This document shows positions 9,224 through 17,311 of a stretch of 64,000 nucleotides of DNA, one piece after another. The stretch lies in the NCBI GenBank assembly GCA_020633415.1, contig JACKDQ010000001.1:806001-870000 (forward strand), written 5' to 3'. Origin of the DNA: Deltaproteobacteria bacterium (GTDB lineage Bacteria > Myxococcota_A > Polyangia > GCA-2747355). The number at the start of each line of letters is the position of its first letter. The first letter of the stretch is position 1. A program made the position numbers and the translations under genes. The notes beneath the pieces are model-generated. The model was not told the DNA's origin and ran no database searches. It was given only the letters and a program-made list of their open reading frames with translations.

Positions 9224-11559
9224 TATGGCCGGAATCTCTCGGGCAATACCGTGCTTGGTTTGCCCGTAACGATTATCCAGAGTTGGTGCGCCGCGCGCGT
9301 CGCGGCGATGTGCAGCAAGTGGCGGCTTTCGATGCTTTGCGGATAGTTAGAGGCGTTAACGTCGAGTAGCACGACGTAGTCGAACTCAAGCCCCTTGACC
9401 TGCGCTACGTCGACAACTTCGACGCCCGGCTTGAATGAGAAGTTGAAGTTGCGTACCAGTCTGACGTTGGGAACCTCGGCCAGTCGCAGGGCATCAGCGT
9501 ACATACTGGCTTGGGCAGGAAAGCGGGCGATCAACGCCGTCGATGCTAGCGGTTCGCGCACCGCAAGTGAGCGCAGCGCGTCCGCGAGCAGCGCCACGGC
9601 TTCGCCTTGGCCACCGAGGAGGTGCACCTCGACGGGCGCGCCGTGCCGCGTCGCTTCGGACTGCGTTTCGTGGGCGAGCTCGCCGAGCAGCCCACGAGCC
9701 AGCTCGAGCACCTCGGCCGTCGAGCGGTAGCCCAATGTCAGCGTGGTATTGGTCGTTGGCAGTGCGCCGAGCTCTTTAAGTAAGGCGTCCCAGTCAGCAA
9801 AGGCGTTGTCGAACACCAAGCGCTGCTGGGTGTCGCCAGCCAGGGTCACGCTCTTTCGGTCGTCGGCCGTTCCCAAGAGTACCTTGAGGTCGATCGCGCT
9901 GAGGTCTTGGGCTTCGTCGACCACAAGGTGGGTATAGCGCACGGCGTCGCCTTGATGGGGACGGATCGAGCCGTTCTTGAGCAGGTGCAGGTGAAGCAAG
10001 ATCGCGCAGTCGGCGCGGTCGAGCGTGCCGGCGCGGGTCTGCTTGCGTTCGTCAAGCCCATCGACGGCGATGTGAGCACCATCGTCATCCAGAGCCGACT
10101 CTTCCTTCTCCTCGCTTTGCAGCGCGCAGTGCCGACAAAATTGGCCGATCTCCCGATCGCTAAGCGTCGCATCTGGGTGGCTGTCGATCGCCTGTTTGAG
10201 GAGCTCGCGATCGGTGAGCATCTCAGCCCAATCCGAGAACCCGTCATTTGACCGGCGCAGCAGCTGTTTTGACAGGCCGTCGGCCTGCTGTCGAGCGAGA
10301 ACGGAGATCTCCGCCTCGTTGTGCAACCAATAGCGAAGACGACGCAGGCGCACCGACAGTGGTGCGCCTGCTGAAAGTTGCCATACCGCGAGAACAACTT
10401 CGCCATCGTCACTGCCGTGCAGGCGCTCTCGTAGCTGCTGTTCGGTACTGGCGACTTGGCGATCGATGTAGAGCTTAGCGGCGGCAAGCATCACCGGGTG
10501 CTTCTTGATTTGAGCGATCAGCGGCGGCGCGTCGTCGACGATCCGACGTTTGGCTTGGGGGAAGACCCTCGTTAGCGTCTGCTCAAACCAATCCTGCGAT
10601 GTTTGGACCCGAACGCCGGCGACACCGAGTGACGGCAGCACGTTGTCGATGTAACGAACCATCGCGATAGTCGGCACGATCACCACCATGCGGTCCGGAC
10701 GGAAGCGCTTTCGCGCCGCGAAGTTGAGGTAGGCGATTCGGTGGAGCGCGACGGTGGTTTTGCCTGTTCCGGCGCCGCCCTGTAGTACGACCAGGCCGCT
10801 GTCGGGTTGGGTGATCAAGTCGAACTGCTTGGGATCGATCAGCGCGGCGATTTCTGGCAGATGCTTATCCGCGCGCAGCTGTATCGCACCTTGGCCGAGC
10901 TTGCCGTCGCGCGACCTGTGTCGCTTGACCGGTGGTCGAGCAGCCGTCCCTTGGCCGCCCGCGAGCTCGCTGCGTTGCTCGTTTTCTACGGTGAACCAAT
11001 CGCCGCTCTGGTCCTCGCAAAAGAAAGTGCCTTGTGGACAGCCGATTCGACGCAGGCGGCCGTGCGCAACCGACACCGCGCGGCGCGCATCGACGCGACC
11101 AGAGCGAATCTGATCACCGAACTGCTCCTCGTAGTCATCGCCCTCTTCGTAACGATAATAGATCCGACTGACCGGCGCATTGCGCCAATCGACGATGCTG
11201 ACATTGCTGGCGCGGTCGATGAACCCCCGTTTGCCGACGAGCACATCGCGTTGCTTGTTGTCTTCCGTTAGGCGGATGTGAGCGAAGTAGGGTGTTTCGG
11301 GATCGATCGGTAGGTCGCGACCCTTGCCGTAGCGTTGCGCGATCATGCTCAGGCGCGTCATCTGCTCGACGAGTGGGGCGATATCCTCCGGCTTGGCATC
11401 GGCCAGCTGGTCGCGCAGATTGATCAGCGCCGCGTCATAGTCGGGCGCTCCCGTGCTCTGGATGCTGAGCTTCGACAGCGCCTCGACCACGCGCGCGAGC
11501 AATCGTTGCTCGTCTTTGATGATTTGCTCCGCTTCGGAGCCGGGTACGACAGATTCCAT
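9223..11559 (-). CDS. helD: HelD-like UvrD-family ATPase (RNA polymerase recycling motor type)
   Basis: This 778-residue superfamily 1 ATPase has the Walker A motif GGAGTGKT (Lys267), a Walker B-like VVDEAQDLS, and late motifs TLGYRST and VAQVKGLEFDYV. The N-terminal region has the HelD hallmarks: a helical EQRLLARV segment, then YFAHIRLTEDNKQRDVLVG and SIVDWRNAPVSRIYYR. Length matches HelD of B. subtilis (774). HelD proteins in Gram-positive bacteria bind RNA polymerase and clear stalled complexes from DNA; a role in this lineage is inferred. It sits 36 bases downstream of acs on the same strand and overlaps the SDR gene by one base. RecD- or Rep-type helicases are less likely because of the N-terminal region. 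Confidence 0.75.
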   Translation of the reverse strand: MESVVPGSEAEQIIKDEQRLLARVVEALSKLSIQSTGAPDYDAALINLRDQLADAKPEDIAPLVEQMTRLSMIAQRYGKGRDLPIDPETPYFAHIRLTEDNKQRDVLVGKRGFIDRASNVSIVDWRNAPVSRIYYRYEEGDDYEEQFGDQIRSGRVDARRAVSVAHGRLRRIGCPQGTFFCEDQSGDWFTVENEQRSELAGGQGTAARPPVKRHRSRDGKLGQGAIQLRADKHLPEIAALIDPKQFDLITQPDSGLVVLQGGAGTGKTTVALHRIAYLNFAARKRFRPDRMVVIVPTIAMVRYIDNVLPSLGVAGVRVQTSQDWFEQTLTRVFPQAKRRIVDDAPPLIAQIKKHPVMLAAAKLYIDRQVASTEQQLRERLHGSDDGEVVLAVWQLSAGAPLSVRLRRLRYWLHNEAEISVLARQQADGLSKQLLRRSNDGFSDWAEMLTDRELLKQAIDSHPDATLSDREIGQFCRHCALQSEEKEESALDDDGAHIAVDGLDERKQTRAGTLDRADCAILLHLHLLKNGSIRPHQGDAVRYTHLVVDEAQDLSAIDLKVLLGTADDRKSVTLAGDTQQRLVFDNAFADWDALLKELGALPTTNTTLTLGYRSTAEVLELARGLLGELAHETQSEATRHGAPVEVHLLGGQGEAVALLADALRSLAVREPLASTALIARFPAQASMYADALRLAEVPNVRLVRNFNFSFKPGVEVVDVAQVKGLEFDYVVLLDVNASNYPQSIESRHLLHIAATRAAHQLWIIVTGKPSTVLPERFRP

Positions 11560-11595
11560 GATCGCCAGCGCCTGAAATGGCGTTGTTCGGAGAGG

Positions 11596-13566
11596 TTAGT
11601 CGGTTTCTTCGTAACGCGTCTTGAGCTTTTCGATCACGTCAGGATCGGCCAGTGTTGTGGTGTCGCCGAGCGTTCGCCCTTCGGCGATGTCGCGGAGGAG
11701 CCGGCGCATGATCTTGCCGGAGCGTGTCTTCGGCAGTTGGGCGGTAAACAACACGGTCTTGGGTCGGGCAATCGCACCGATCTTCGCCGCGACGTGCTCG
11801 CGTAGGGTTTCGGCGATATCCGGATCGGCGTTGGCCCCCTCGATCAGCGTGACAAACGCGGCGATCGCTTGGCCCTTGACCTGGTCAACGATCCCAATGC
11901 AGGCCGCTTCGGCTACCAGCTCGTGGGAGACCAAGGCGCTTTCGACTTCGGCTGTACCGATACGGTGGCCGGCGACATTGATCACGTCGTCGACACGGCC
12001 GAGGATCCAGATATAGCCGTCGTCGTCGAGTCGCGCGCCGTCACCGGTAAAGTAGGTGTCTTTGCCGAAGCGCGTCCAGTAGGTCTCGATGAAGCGCTCT
12101 TCGTTGCCCCAGATGCCGCGGAGCATTGAAGGCCAGGGTTTCTTGATCACCAGCAGGCCGCCGCCACTCTTGACGTCTTTGCCGTCGGTGTCGACGACAG
12201 CGGCTGTGATGCCCGGCAGGGGTTTGGTCGCCGAGCCGGGCTTGCAGCCGATCAGCCCGGGCAGCGGCGAGATCATCATCGAGCCGGTTTCGGTTTGCCA
12301 CCAGGTGTCGACGACCGGACAACGCCCTTGACCGATTACGTCGCGATACCAGATCCAAGCGGCGGGATTGATCGGTTCGCCAACCGTGCCGAGTAAACGC
12401 AACGAAGAAAGATCGTACTGCTTGGGATAGCGATCACCCCAGCGCATAAAGGTGCGGATCGCCGTCGGCGCGGTATAGAACTTGGTCACGCCGTACTTTT
12501 CGATGATCTGCCAAAAGCGGCCCCGATCGGGCCAGTCCGGGGCGCCCTCGTACATCACGCAGGTTGCTCCGCAAGCGAGCGGTCCGTAGACGATGTAGCT
12601 GTGGCCGGTGATCCAGCCGATATCGGCGGTGCACCAGTAGACGTCGTCCGCTTTGAGGTCGAAGACCCCTTCGGTCGTCGTCTGTGCGCCGACGAGATAG
12701 CCGCCCGTCGAGTGGACGATCCCCTTGGGCGAGCCGGTACTTCCCGAGGTGTACAACGTAAATAGGATGTCTTCGGCGTTCATTGGCTCGGGCTCGGTCC
12801 AGCGTGGCGCGTGCTGCATCAGCCGGTGGTACCAGTGATCGCGGCCCTCTTTGAAGTCGAGGGGGAAGTCGCCGCGCTTGACCAGCACGAGGTTCTCCAC
12901 GCAGTCGACGCGATCGAGCGCTTCATCGGCGATGCGTTTCAGCGGAATGATTTGGCCGCGACGGTGGCCGCCGTCTGCCGTGATTAACAACTTGGCTCCG
13001 GCGTCGGCGATCCGATCGGCGAGCGACTCGGCGCTAAAGCCGGCAAAGACGACGCTGTGAATCGCCCCGATCCGCGCACAAGCCAACATCGAGATTGCCA
13101 GCTCGGGGATCATCGGCAGGTAGATCGCAACGCGGTCACCTCGTTTGATGCCCAGATTCCGCAGCGCGCCGGCGAAGGCATTGACTTCGCGATAGAGGTC
13201 AAAATAGGTCAGCGTGCGGGCGTCGCCGGGCTCGCCCTCCCAAATGATCGCGGCGCGGTTGCGGTGTGGGCCGACCGCGAAACGGTCGACGCAGTTGACG
13301 CTCGCGTTGAGCTGCCCATCGGCGAACCACTTGGCGTGAGGCGGGTTCCAGTCTAGCACGCGACTAAACGGTTTGCTCCAGGTCAGCAGTTTGGCTCGTT
13401 CGGCCCAATACGCTTCGCTGTCCTTGGCGGCCCGCTCGTAGATCTTAGGATCACGCACGTTGGCGGCTTCGCGAAAGGTCGCATCGGGTTCGAAGATTTG
13501 GCTGTCGCTCTGAAGCACGTCGATCGCTGGTTTCTCTGCCACCGCGGCCCTCCCGTCACTCGGCAA
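11596..13566 (-). CDS. acs: Acetyl-CoA synthetase (acetate-CoA ligase, AMP-forming)
   Basis: This 656-residue protein is an unmistakable Acs and close in length to the E. coli enzyme (652). It activates acetate to acetyl-AMP and then acetyl-CoA. The AMP-binding P-loop TSGSTGSPKGIVHSTGGYLVG, the VDTWWQTETGS block, the GDGARLDDDGYIWILGRVDDVINVAGHR hinge region and the C-terminal KTRSGKIMRRLLRDIA are present. The Lys in SGK is the residue acetylated in the regulated family. The promoter region is shared with the divergent small gene (13567-13674). Acetyl-CoA made here could feed polyketide extender supply nearby, but this is a housekeeping enzyme and no special link is implied. Confidence 0.95.
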   Translation of the reverse strand: MPSDGRAAVAEKPAIDVLQSDSQIFEPDATFREAANVRDPKIYERAAKDSEAYWAERAKLLTWSKPFSRVLDWNPPHAKWFADGQLNASVNCVDRFAVGPHRNRAAIIWEGEPGDARTLTYFDLYREVNAFAGALRNLGIKRGDRVAIYLPMIPELAISMLACARIGAIHSVVFAGFSAESLADRIADAGAKLLITADGGHRRGQIIPLKRIADEALDRVDCVENLVLVKRGDFPLDFKEGRDHWYHRLMQHAPRWTEPEPMNAEDILFTLYTSGSTGSPKGIVHSTGGYLVGAQTTTEGVFDLKADDVYWCTADIGWITGHSYIVYGPLACGATCVMYEGAPDWPDRGRFWQIIEKYGVTKFYTAPTAIRTFMRWGDRYPKQYDLSSLRLLGTVGEPINPAAWIWYRDVIGQGRCPVVDTWWQTETGSMMISPLPGLIGCKPGSATKPLPGITAAVVDTDGKDVKSGGGLLVIKKPWPSMLRGIWGNEERFIETYWTRFGKDTYFTGDGARLDDDGYIWILGRVDDVINVAGHRIGTAEVESALVSHELVAEAACIGIVDQVKGQAIAAFVTLIEGANADPDIAETLREHVAAKIGAIARPKTVLFTAQLPKTRSGKIMRRLLRDIAEGRTLGDTTTLADPDVIEKLKTRYEETD

Positions 13567-13674
13567 AACGCAAGGATACTTGCACAGCAGCCACCCCCAA
13601 ACAAGCCGCCGGCACGAATTGCGCCGAAAATCGCTCGGCTTGCCTTTTGGCGGTGCGCGCTATCAAATGCGGCG

Positions 13675-13899
13675 ATGAGCGATTCCGCGAAGAAAAGTCC
13701 ACCGCGTTTGGTGGGGGCACGGTTGCGATTGATGGCTCGTTTGGTCGAAGCTCCGGGTACGGGGCCGCTGCTGTTTCGTTTGGCCTGCAAGCAGCTGGGC
13801 GTGGACGTGCTCAAGGAACTCAACATCGCATGCGAGACGGCGCCCTTTTCCCACAGGCACCTCGGTGGAACGACTGAGCCGCCGATCGATAAGGGTTGA
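13675..13899 (+). CDS. Small hypothetical protein
   Basis: This 74-residue frame starts at an ATG divergent from acs and ends 4 bases before the ATG of the amidase gene, which suggests an operon. The product (MSDSAKKSPPRLVGARLRLM...) is basic at its N-terminus with a central amphipathic stretch GPLLFRLACKQLGVDVLKELN. No family is recognised. It is kept as a gene because its stop abuts the downstream start and the alternative frames show no conserved content. Confidence 0.45.
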   Translation: MSDSAKKSPPRLVGARLRLMARLVEAPGTGPLLFRLACKQLGVDVLKELNIACETAPFSHRHLGGTTEPPIDKG

Positions 13900-13903
13900 T
13901 GCG

Positions 13904-15328
13904 ATGGACGATGCGTTTCGCTTCCGAACCGTCGCCGACTATGCAAATGCCTATCGCAGCGGTGCGACAACTCCCGATGTGATCGCCGCGCGTTTGCTCG
14001 ACGCTTGTGCCAACTCGGAGCGCGGCGAGATGCCGATGCGCTTTTTTATCGCTCAGGACGAAGCTGACCTGCGGCGTCAAGCGCGGGCCGCTACCGATCG
14101 TTGGGCGCGCGGTTGCCCGCTTGGCTTGCTCGACGGGGTGCCGGTCGCCGTCAAGGACGAGCTCGATCAGCTGCCCTATCCGACGACCGTCGGAACGACC
14201 TTTCTCGGCGGCGCTCCGGCGATCGCTGATGCTCATGCGGTTGCGCAACTGCGTGCGGCGGGAGCGCTGCTCTGCGGCAAAACCAACATGCAGGAGATCG
14301 GTCTGGGGGCGACCGGTATCAACCCGCACCACGGTGCGGTCCGCAACCCTTATGACCCCGAGCGGATCAGCGGAGGGTCATCGAGCGGTTCGGCGGCGGT
14401 GGTTGCGGCTGGGCTTTCGCCGATCGCGCTTGGCGCAGACGGCGGTGGTTCGATCCGCATTCCAGCGGGTGTTTGTGGTGTTGTTGGTCTCAAGCCGACC
14501 TTCGGGCGCGTCTCTGAGTTTGGCGCGATCCCACTTTGCTGGTCGCTTGCTCACGTGGGTCCGCTAGCAGCTTCGGTGCAAGATGCCTGGCTGTGTCTGC
14601 AGCTGATCGCCGGCGCCGATCGTCGCGACCCGAATACGCTCCGGCAGCCGCGACTCGACGACAGCGCTTCGCGTGGGTCGATCGAAGGGCTGCGCATCGG
14701 TTGGTGTCCGCGTTGGAATGAGCACGCTGCGCCGGCGGTGTTGGCCGAGGTTCGCCGTGCCATCGATCGCCTGTGCGCTAGCGGAGCTCGACTGATCGAG
14801 CTCGAGTTCAACACGTTGCCATGGGTACGCCCCGTACAATACATCACTATCGCCTGCGAGATGGCCGCCGCTCAGTATGAGAACCGGCGCAGGCACAAGA
14901 ACGACTACGCCGCGGACACGCGGGTGTTGCTCGAACTCGCCAGCCAGTTCTCGGCTGTTGATTTCTTGCGGGCGCAGCGCGTGCGCAGCGAGGTCGCGCA
15001 GGAGTTCGCAAAGGCTCTGTCTAAGGTCGACGTGCTAGCGACGCCGACGATCGCCTCGCCGGCACCGGCTTTGCGCACCGATGCTTTGAGCAGCGGCGAA
15101 TCGGACAGCGATGTTCTCGATCAACTGACCGCGTTTAGCTTCCCGGCCAACCTCACCGGTCAACCGGCGCTGAGTGTTCCGGTCGGCTACGTCGACGAGC
15201 TCCCCGTTGGCTTGCAGTTGATCGGTGCTCACTGGGCCGAAGCGACGATCGTGCGTGTCGCTCGATCCGTGGAGTTGGCTGTTCGCGTTCGGCCACCGCG
15301 AGTCCTCTACGATTTGCTCGATCGCTAG
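13904..15328 (+). CDS. Amidase-signature-family hydrolase
   Basis: This 474-residue protein has the amidase-signature Ser-cisSer-Lys triad: Lys84 in VAVKDE, cis-Ser159 in the GGSSSGSAA block and nucleophile Ser183 in DGGGSIRIPA, exactly 24 residues apart. It hydrolyses amide bonds (family knowledge); the substrate is not predictable. The start at 13904 (MDDAFRFRT) is chosen over a GTG at 13865 because it follows the preceding stop by 4 bases and gives a normal N-terminus. It resembles stand-alone amidases more than GatA, since no gatB or gatC is nearby. Confidence 0.85.
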   Translation: MDDAFRFRTVADYANAYRSGATTPDVIAARLLDACANSERGEMPMRFFIAQDEADLRRQARAATDRWARGCPLGLLDGVPVAVKDELDQLPYPTTVGTTFLGGAPAIADAHAVAQLRAAGALLCGKTNMQEIGLGATGINPHHGAVRNPYDPERISGGSSSGSAAVVAAGLSPIALGADGGGSIRIPAGVCGVVGLKPTFGRVSEFGAIPLCWSLAHVGPLAASVQDAWLCLQLIAGADRRDPNTLRQPRLDDSASRGSIEGLRIGWCPRWNEHAAPAVLAEVRRAIDRLCASGARLIELEFNTLPWVRPVQYITIACEMAAAQYENRRRHKNDYAADTRVLLELASQFSAVDFLRAQRVRSEVAQEFAKALSKVDVLATPTIASPAPALRTDALSSGESDSDVLDQLTAFSFPANLTGQPALSVPVGYVDELPVGLQLIGAHWAEATIVRVARSVELAVRVRPPRVLYDLLDR

Positions 15329-15447
15329 CTTTCGTCGTCACTGACGCTGGGCCTGGCGCTTGCGGTGAACGACGGGCAGTGGCACAATCGGAGCATCCCC
15401 TAGAAGTCCACGCGTCGATGACACCTGCCTCGAGGAGCGTTCCGAAG

Positions 15448-17121
15448 ATGGCCGAAAAGTCAGCTAGTGCGAATCGTGTAGACATCAAGGAGCGCGCACG
15501 GCGTGCCTTGCTGTCTAAGGTCCTTCGCAGTCGGGACCTGGGCGATGACCTGCTTGAGCGCGTGCGCGCCGAATTAGGGCCCAAGGGCGCGGAGCTCGAG
15601 GCGGCTTACTGGGCTAGCCCGGCTCAACAGGACAACTACCGCTCGGTGGCGGTTCGCGGAGAAGCTGCACCGAACTCAGAGAACCTTAACAGCTCAAGTT
15701 ACCTGTCGCTGCTACTGGTGCGGGGCGGGCTTGATCTGGACCGTTTGCGCGCTTGCGTGCAGCGGATCTTCGAGCGCCACGAGGCCTTGCGCACCACGCT
15801 TTACGTCGGCACATTCGGGCGCGTCGTGGCGCTCGTTTGGAAGCCGCGACCGGTGCGTTGGTGCGTCAGAGACATTACGACGCTCCCGGGATGGGGTGAG
15901 GTGACGCCTGCGGTGGTTGCCGGCCGCTACATGGGCGAGCGCGTTTCGGTCGTTTGGTCGGCCGAAGATCACGGCTTTTTCGGTGTTGAGGTGATCGTTA
16001 ACGAAGAGTCGGGCACCTTTTATGTAATCTTTGAAACCAACCGCCTGACCTTCGATCGCAGTTGTTGGGACACCCTCAGCAATGAGTTGAAAGCGCTTTA
16101 CGGTGCGGATGATCCGGCGAGTGTCGAGTTGCCTGCCGCGCCGTCGCCCGGCGAGTACAACCGATGGATGATGGAGCAAGTAGCCGCCGACGTGGCTGCC
16201 CATTGGCGCGAGCGTTTCCCGCCGGACTTCGTGCCCTCCTCCATCGCTGATCCCGATGTCGATCTAACCAAGCCAGCCAACGAGCCATATCGCGATTTCA
16301 CGACGCTCCTGACTGGCGATGTCCCGCTTCTTGACGAGGCGGCGCGCCTCCGTCGGGTGCCCTGGTGGGCGTTGCCGCTCGGCGCGACGGGTCTGGCGCT
16401 GGCTCATCGCTGCAAGGCCAAAGACTTCGTGACCTTTCGATTTGACGACCGCGGACGCGACCCGCGCTTTCCCGACTGCTCCACCGTGATCGGTAACTAC
16501 TCGCGTCTCCTACCGATACGTTTGCCGGTGCGGCGCGATATGAAGTTGGAGGCCTATTTGCGTGCTGTGGTCGAAGAGGAGGCGGCAATGTCCCGTTATT
16601 CTCTCGGTTTGTCGACCAAAGAGATCATGAATTTGGTCGAACCAACCGTCAAGCGGCGGGCGATCAGGCGCGGGCAGACGGTGACGCCGCTGCTGTTTTC
16701 GTGCCGCCGTGAGAACTGGGATGAAGGTACGGATCTGCTGCTCGGACTAGAGACCTCTCGTACGCTGACTCGGAGTGGCACGTCGCGGGTCAAGAAGATG
16801 GCCAAGCAAGGCCGCTCGGATTTCCCCAAGCTGGCGTCTGCCGAGGCTGCCGAAGAGGTCAGCGATGACAGCCTCGCTGCCAACGACAAGTTGTACAACG
16901 ACGTCAAAGGGGCATTCTTCGATTCGCAATTGATCTCCAAGTACTATCCGGTGGCGCCTCAGCGGGGTAACGCGCTGCGCCTCGAGGGCAACGCCAAACC
17001 CAGTCGTGTCTCCGACGAGGGGATGGAGGACTTCTTTAACGCCTGGTACGTGGCGCTGATGTTTCTTTCGGTCGCCGACGCCGAAACGATCGGCGAGATT
17101 TTCGACGCGATCGAGGCGTAG
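15448..17121 (+). CDS. Stand-alone condensation-domain-like protein with altered active site
   Basis: This protein is 557 residues from the ATG at 15448, which has GAGGAG upstream; ATG 15418 and GTG 15379 are in-frame alternatives. It follows the NRPS condensation fold: LDLDRLRACVQRIFERHEALRTTL matches the early helix and RHEALRT motif, and STVIGNYSRLLPIRL matches the late VGNFVNTLPLR motif. The catalytic HHxxxDG is replaced by Asn198-Arg199-Leu-Thr-Phe-Asp203-Arg204, so the base histidine is missing while the structural Asp is kept. It is a single domain without an adenylation or carrier domain. It lies directly upstream of the first PKS gene on the same strand. It may act as an acceptor or gatekeeper, or as a release or acyl-transfer enzyme with a different base; that is inference. 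Confidence 0.7.
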   Translation: MAEKSASANRVDIKERARRALLSKVLRSRDLGDDLLERVRAELGPKGAELEAAYWASPAQQDNYRSVAVRGEAAPNSENLNSSSYLSLLLVRGGLDLDRLRACVQRIFERHEALRTTLYVGTFGRVVALVWKPRPVRWCVRDITTLPGWGEVTPAVVAGRYMGERVSVVWSAEDHGFFGVEVIVNEESGTFYVIFETNRLTFDRSCWDTLSNELKALYGADDPASVELPAAPSPGEYNRWMMEQVAADVAAHWRERFPPDFVPSSIADPDVDLTKPANEPYRDFTTLLTGDVPLLDEAARLRRVPWWALPLGATGLALAHRCKAKDFVTFRFDDRGRDPRFPDCSTVIGNYSRLLPIRLPVRRDMKLEAYLRAVVEEEAAMSRYSLGLSTKEIMNLVEPTVKRRAIRRGQTVTPLLFSCRRENWDEGTDLLLGLETSRTLTRSGTSRVKKMAKQGRSDFPKLASAEAAEEVSDDSLAANDKLYNDVKGAFFDSQLISKYYPVAPQRGNALRLEGNAKPSRVSDEGMEDFFNAWYVALMFLSVADAETIGEIFDAIEA

Positions 17122-17163
17122 TCGCCTGGCGCGACCGATGTTTGCCTGACGGTAAGTGCGGGT

Positions 17164-17208
17164 AGTCCCAGGTAGGCGCCCGATTTGGTTTTATTTTTTC
17201 CTGGGACT
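17164..17208. promoter_or_regulatory. 9-bp perfect inverted repeat with T-rich loop before the PKS gene
   Basis: AGTCCCAGG (17164-17172) and CCTGGGACT (17200-17208) are perfect inverted arms around a 27-base spacer that ends in an unusually T-rich run. It lies in the 190-base gap between the condensation-like gene and the PKS gene. It could be an operator, or a terminator-like or attenuator element for the upstream gene; the T-run is inside the loop, which is not the usual terminator order. Confidence 0.35.
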
Positions 17209-17257
17209 GCGCCCCAAACCTCCCTAGGATTATAGGTAATCCAAATGACTTGGCCGA

Positions 17258-17273
17258 CTAGCGCTTGCGCTAG
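17258..17273. repeat. Short perfect hairpin upstream of the PKS start
   Basis: CTAGCGC-TT-GCGCTAG forms a 7-bp stem 39 bases before the PKS start codon. The same stem with a 3-base loop recurs at 44165-44181 across the stop codon of the CHAT gene. It may be a genome-wide short palindrome or a protein-binding site. Confidence 0.3.
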
Positions 17274-17311
17274 CTGCGCCTGTGCGCTGCCTATTGGTTT
17301 CGGAGCTAACG

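Noticed and set aside
15379..15394. Sigma-54-like TGGCACAATCGGAGC before the condensation-like gene, and GTG 15379 as its start
   Set aside because: GG-N10-GC spacing is right, but the -12 element lacks the TT of TTGC. The GTG has no ribosome site, whereas ATG 15448 has one.
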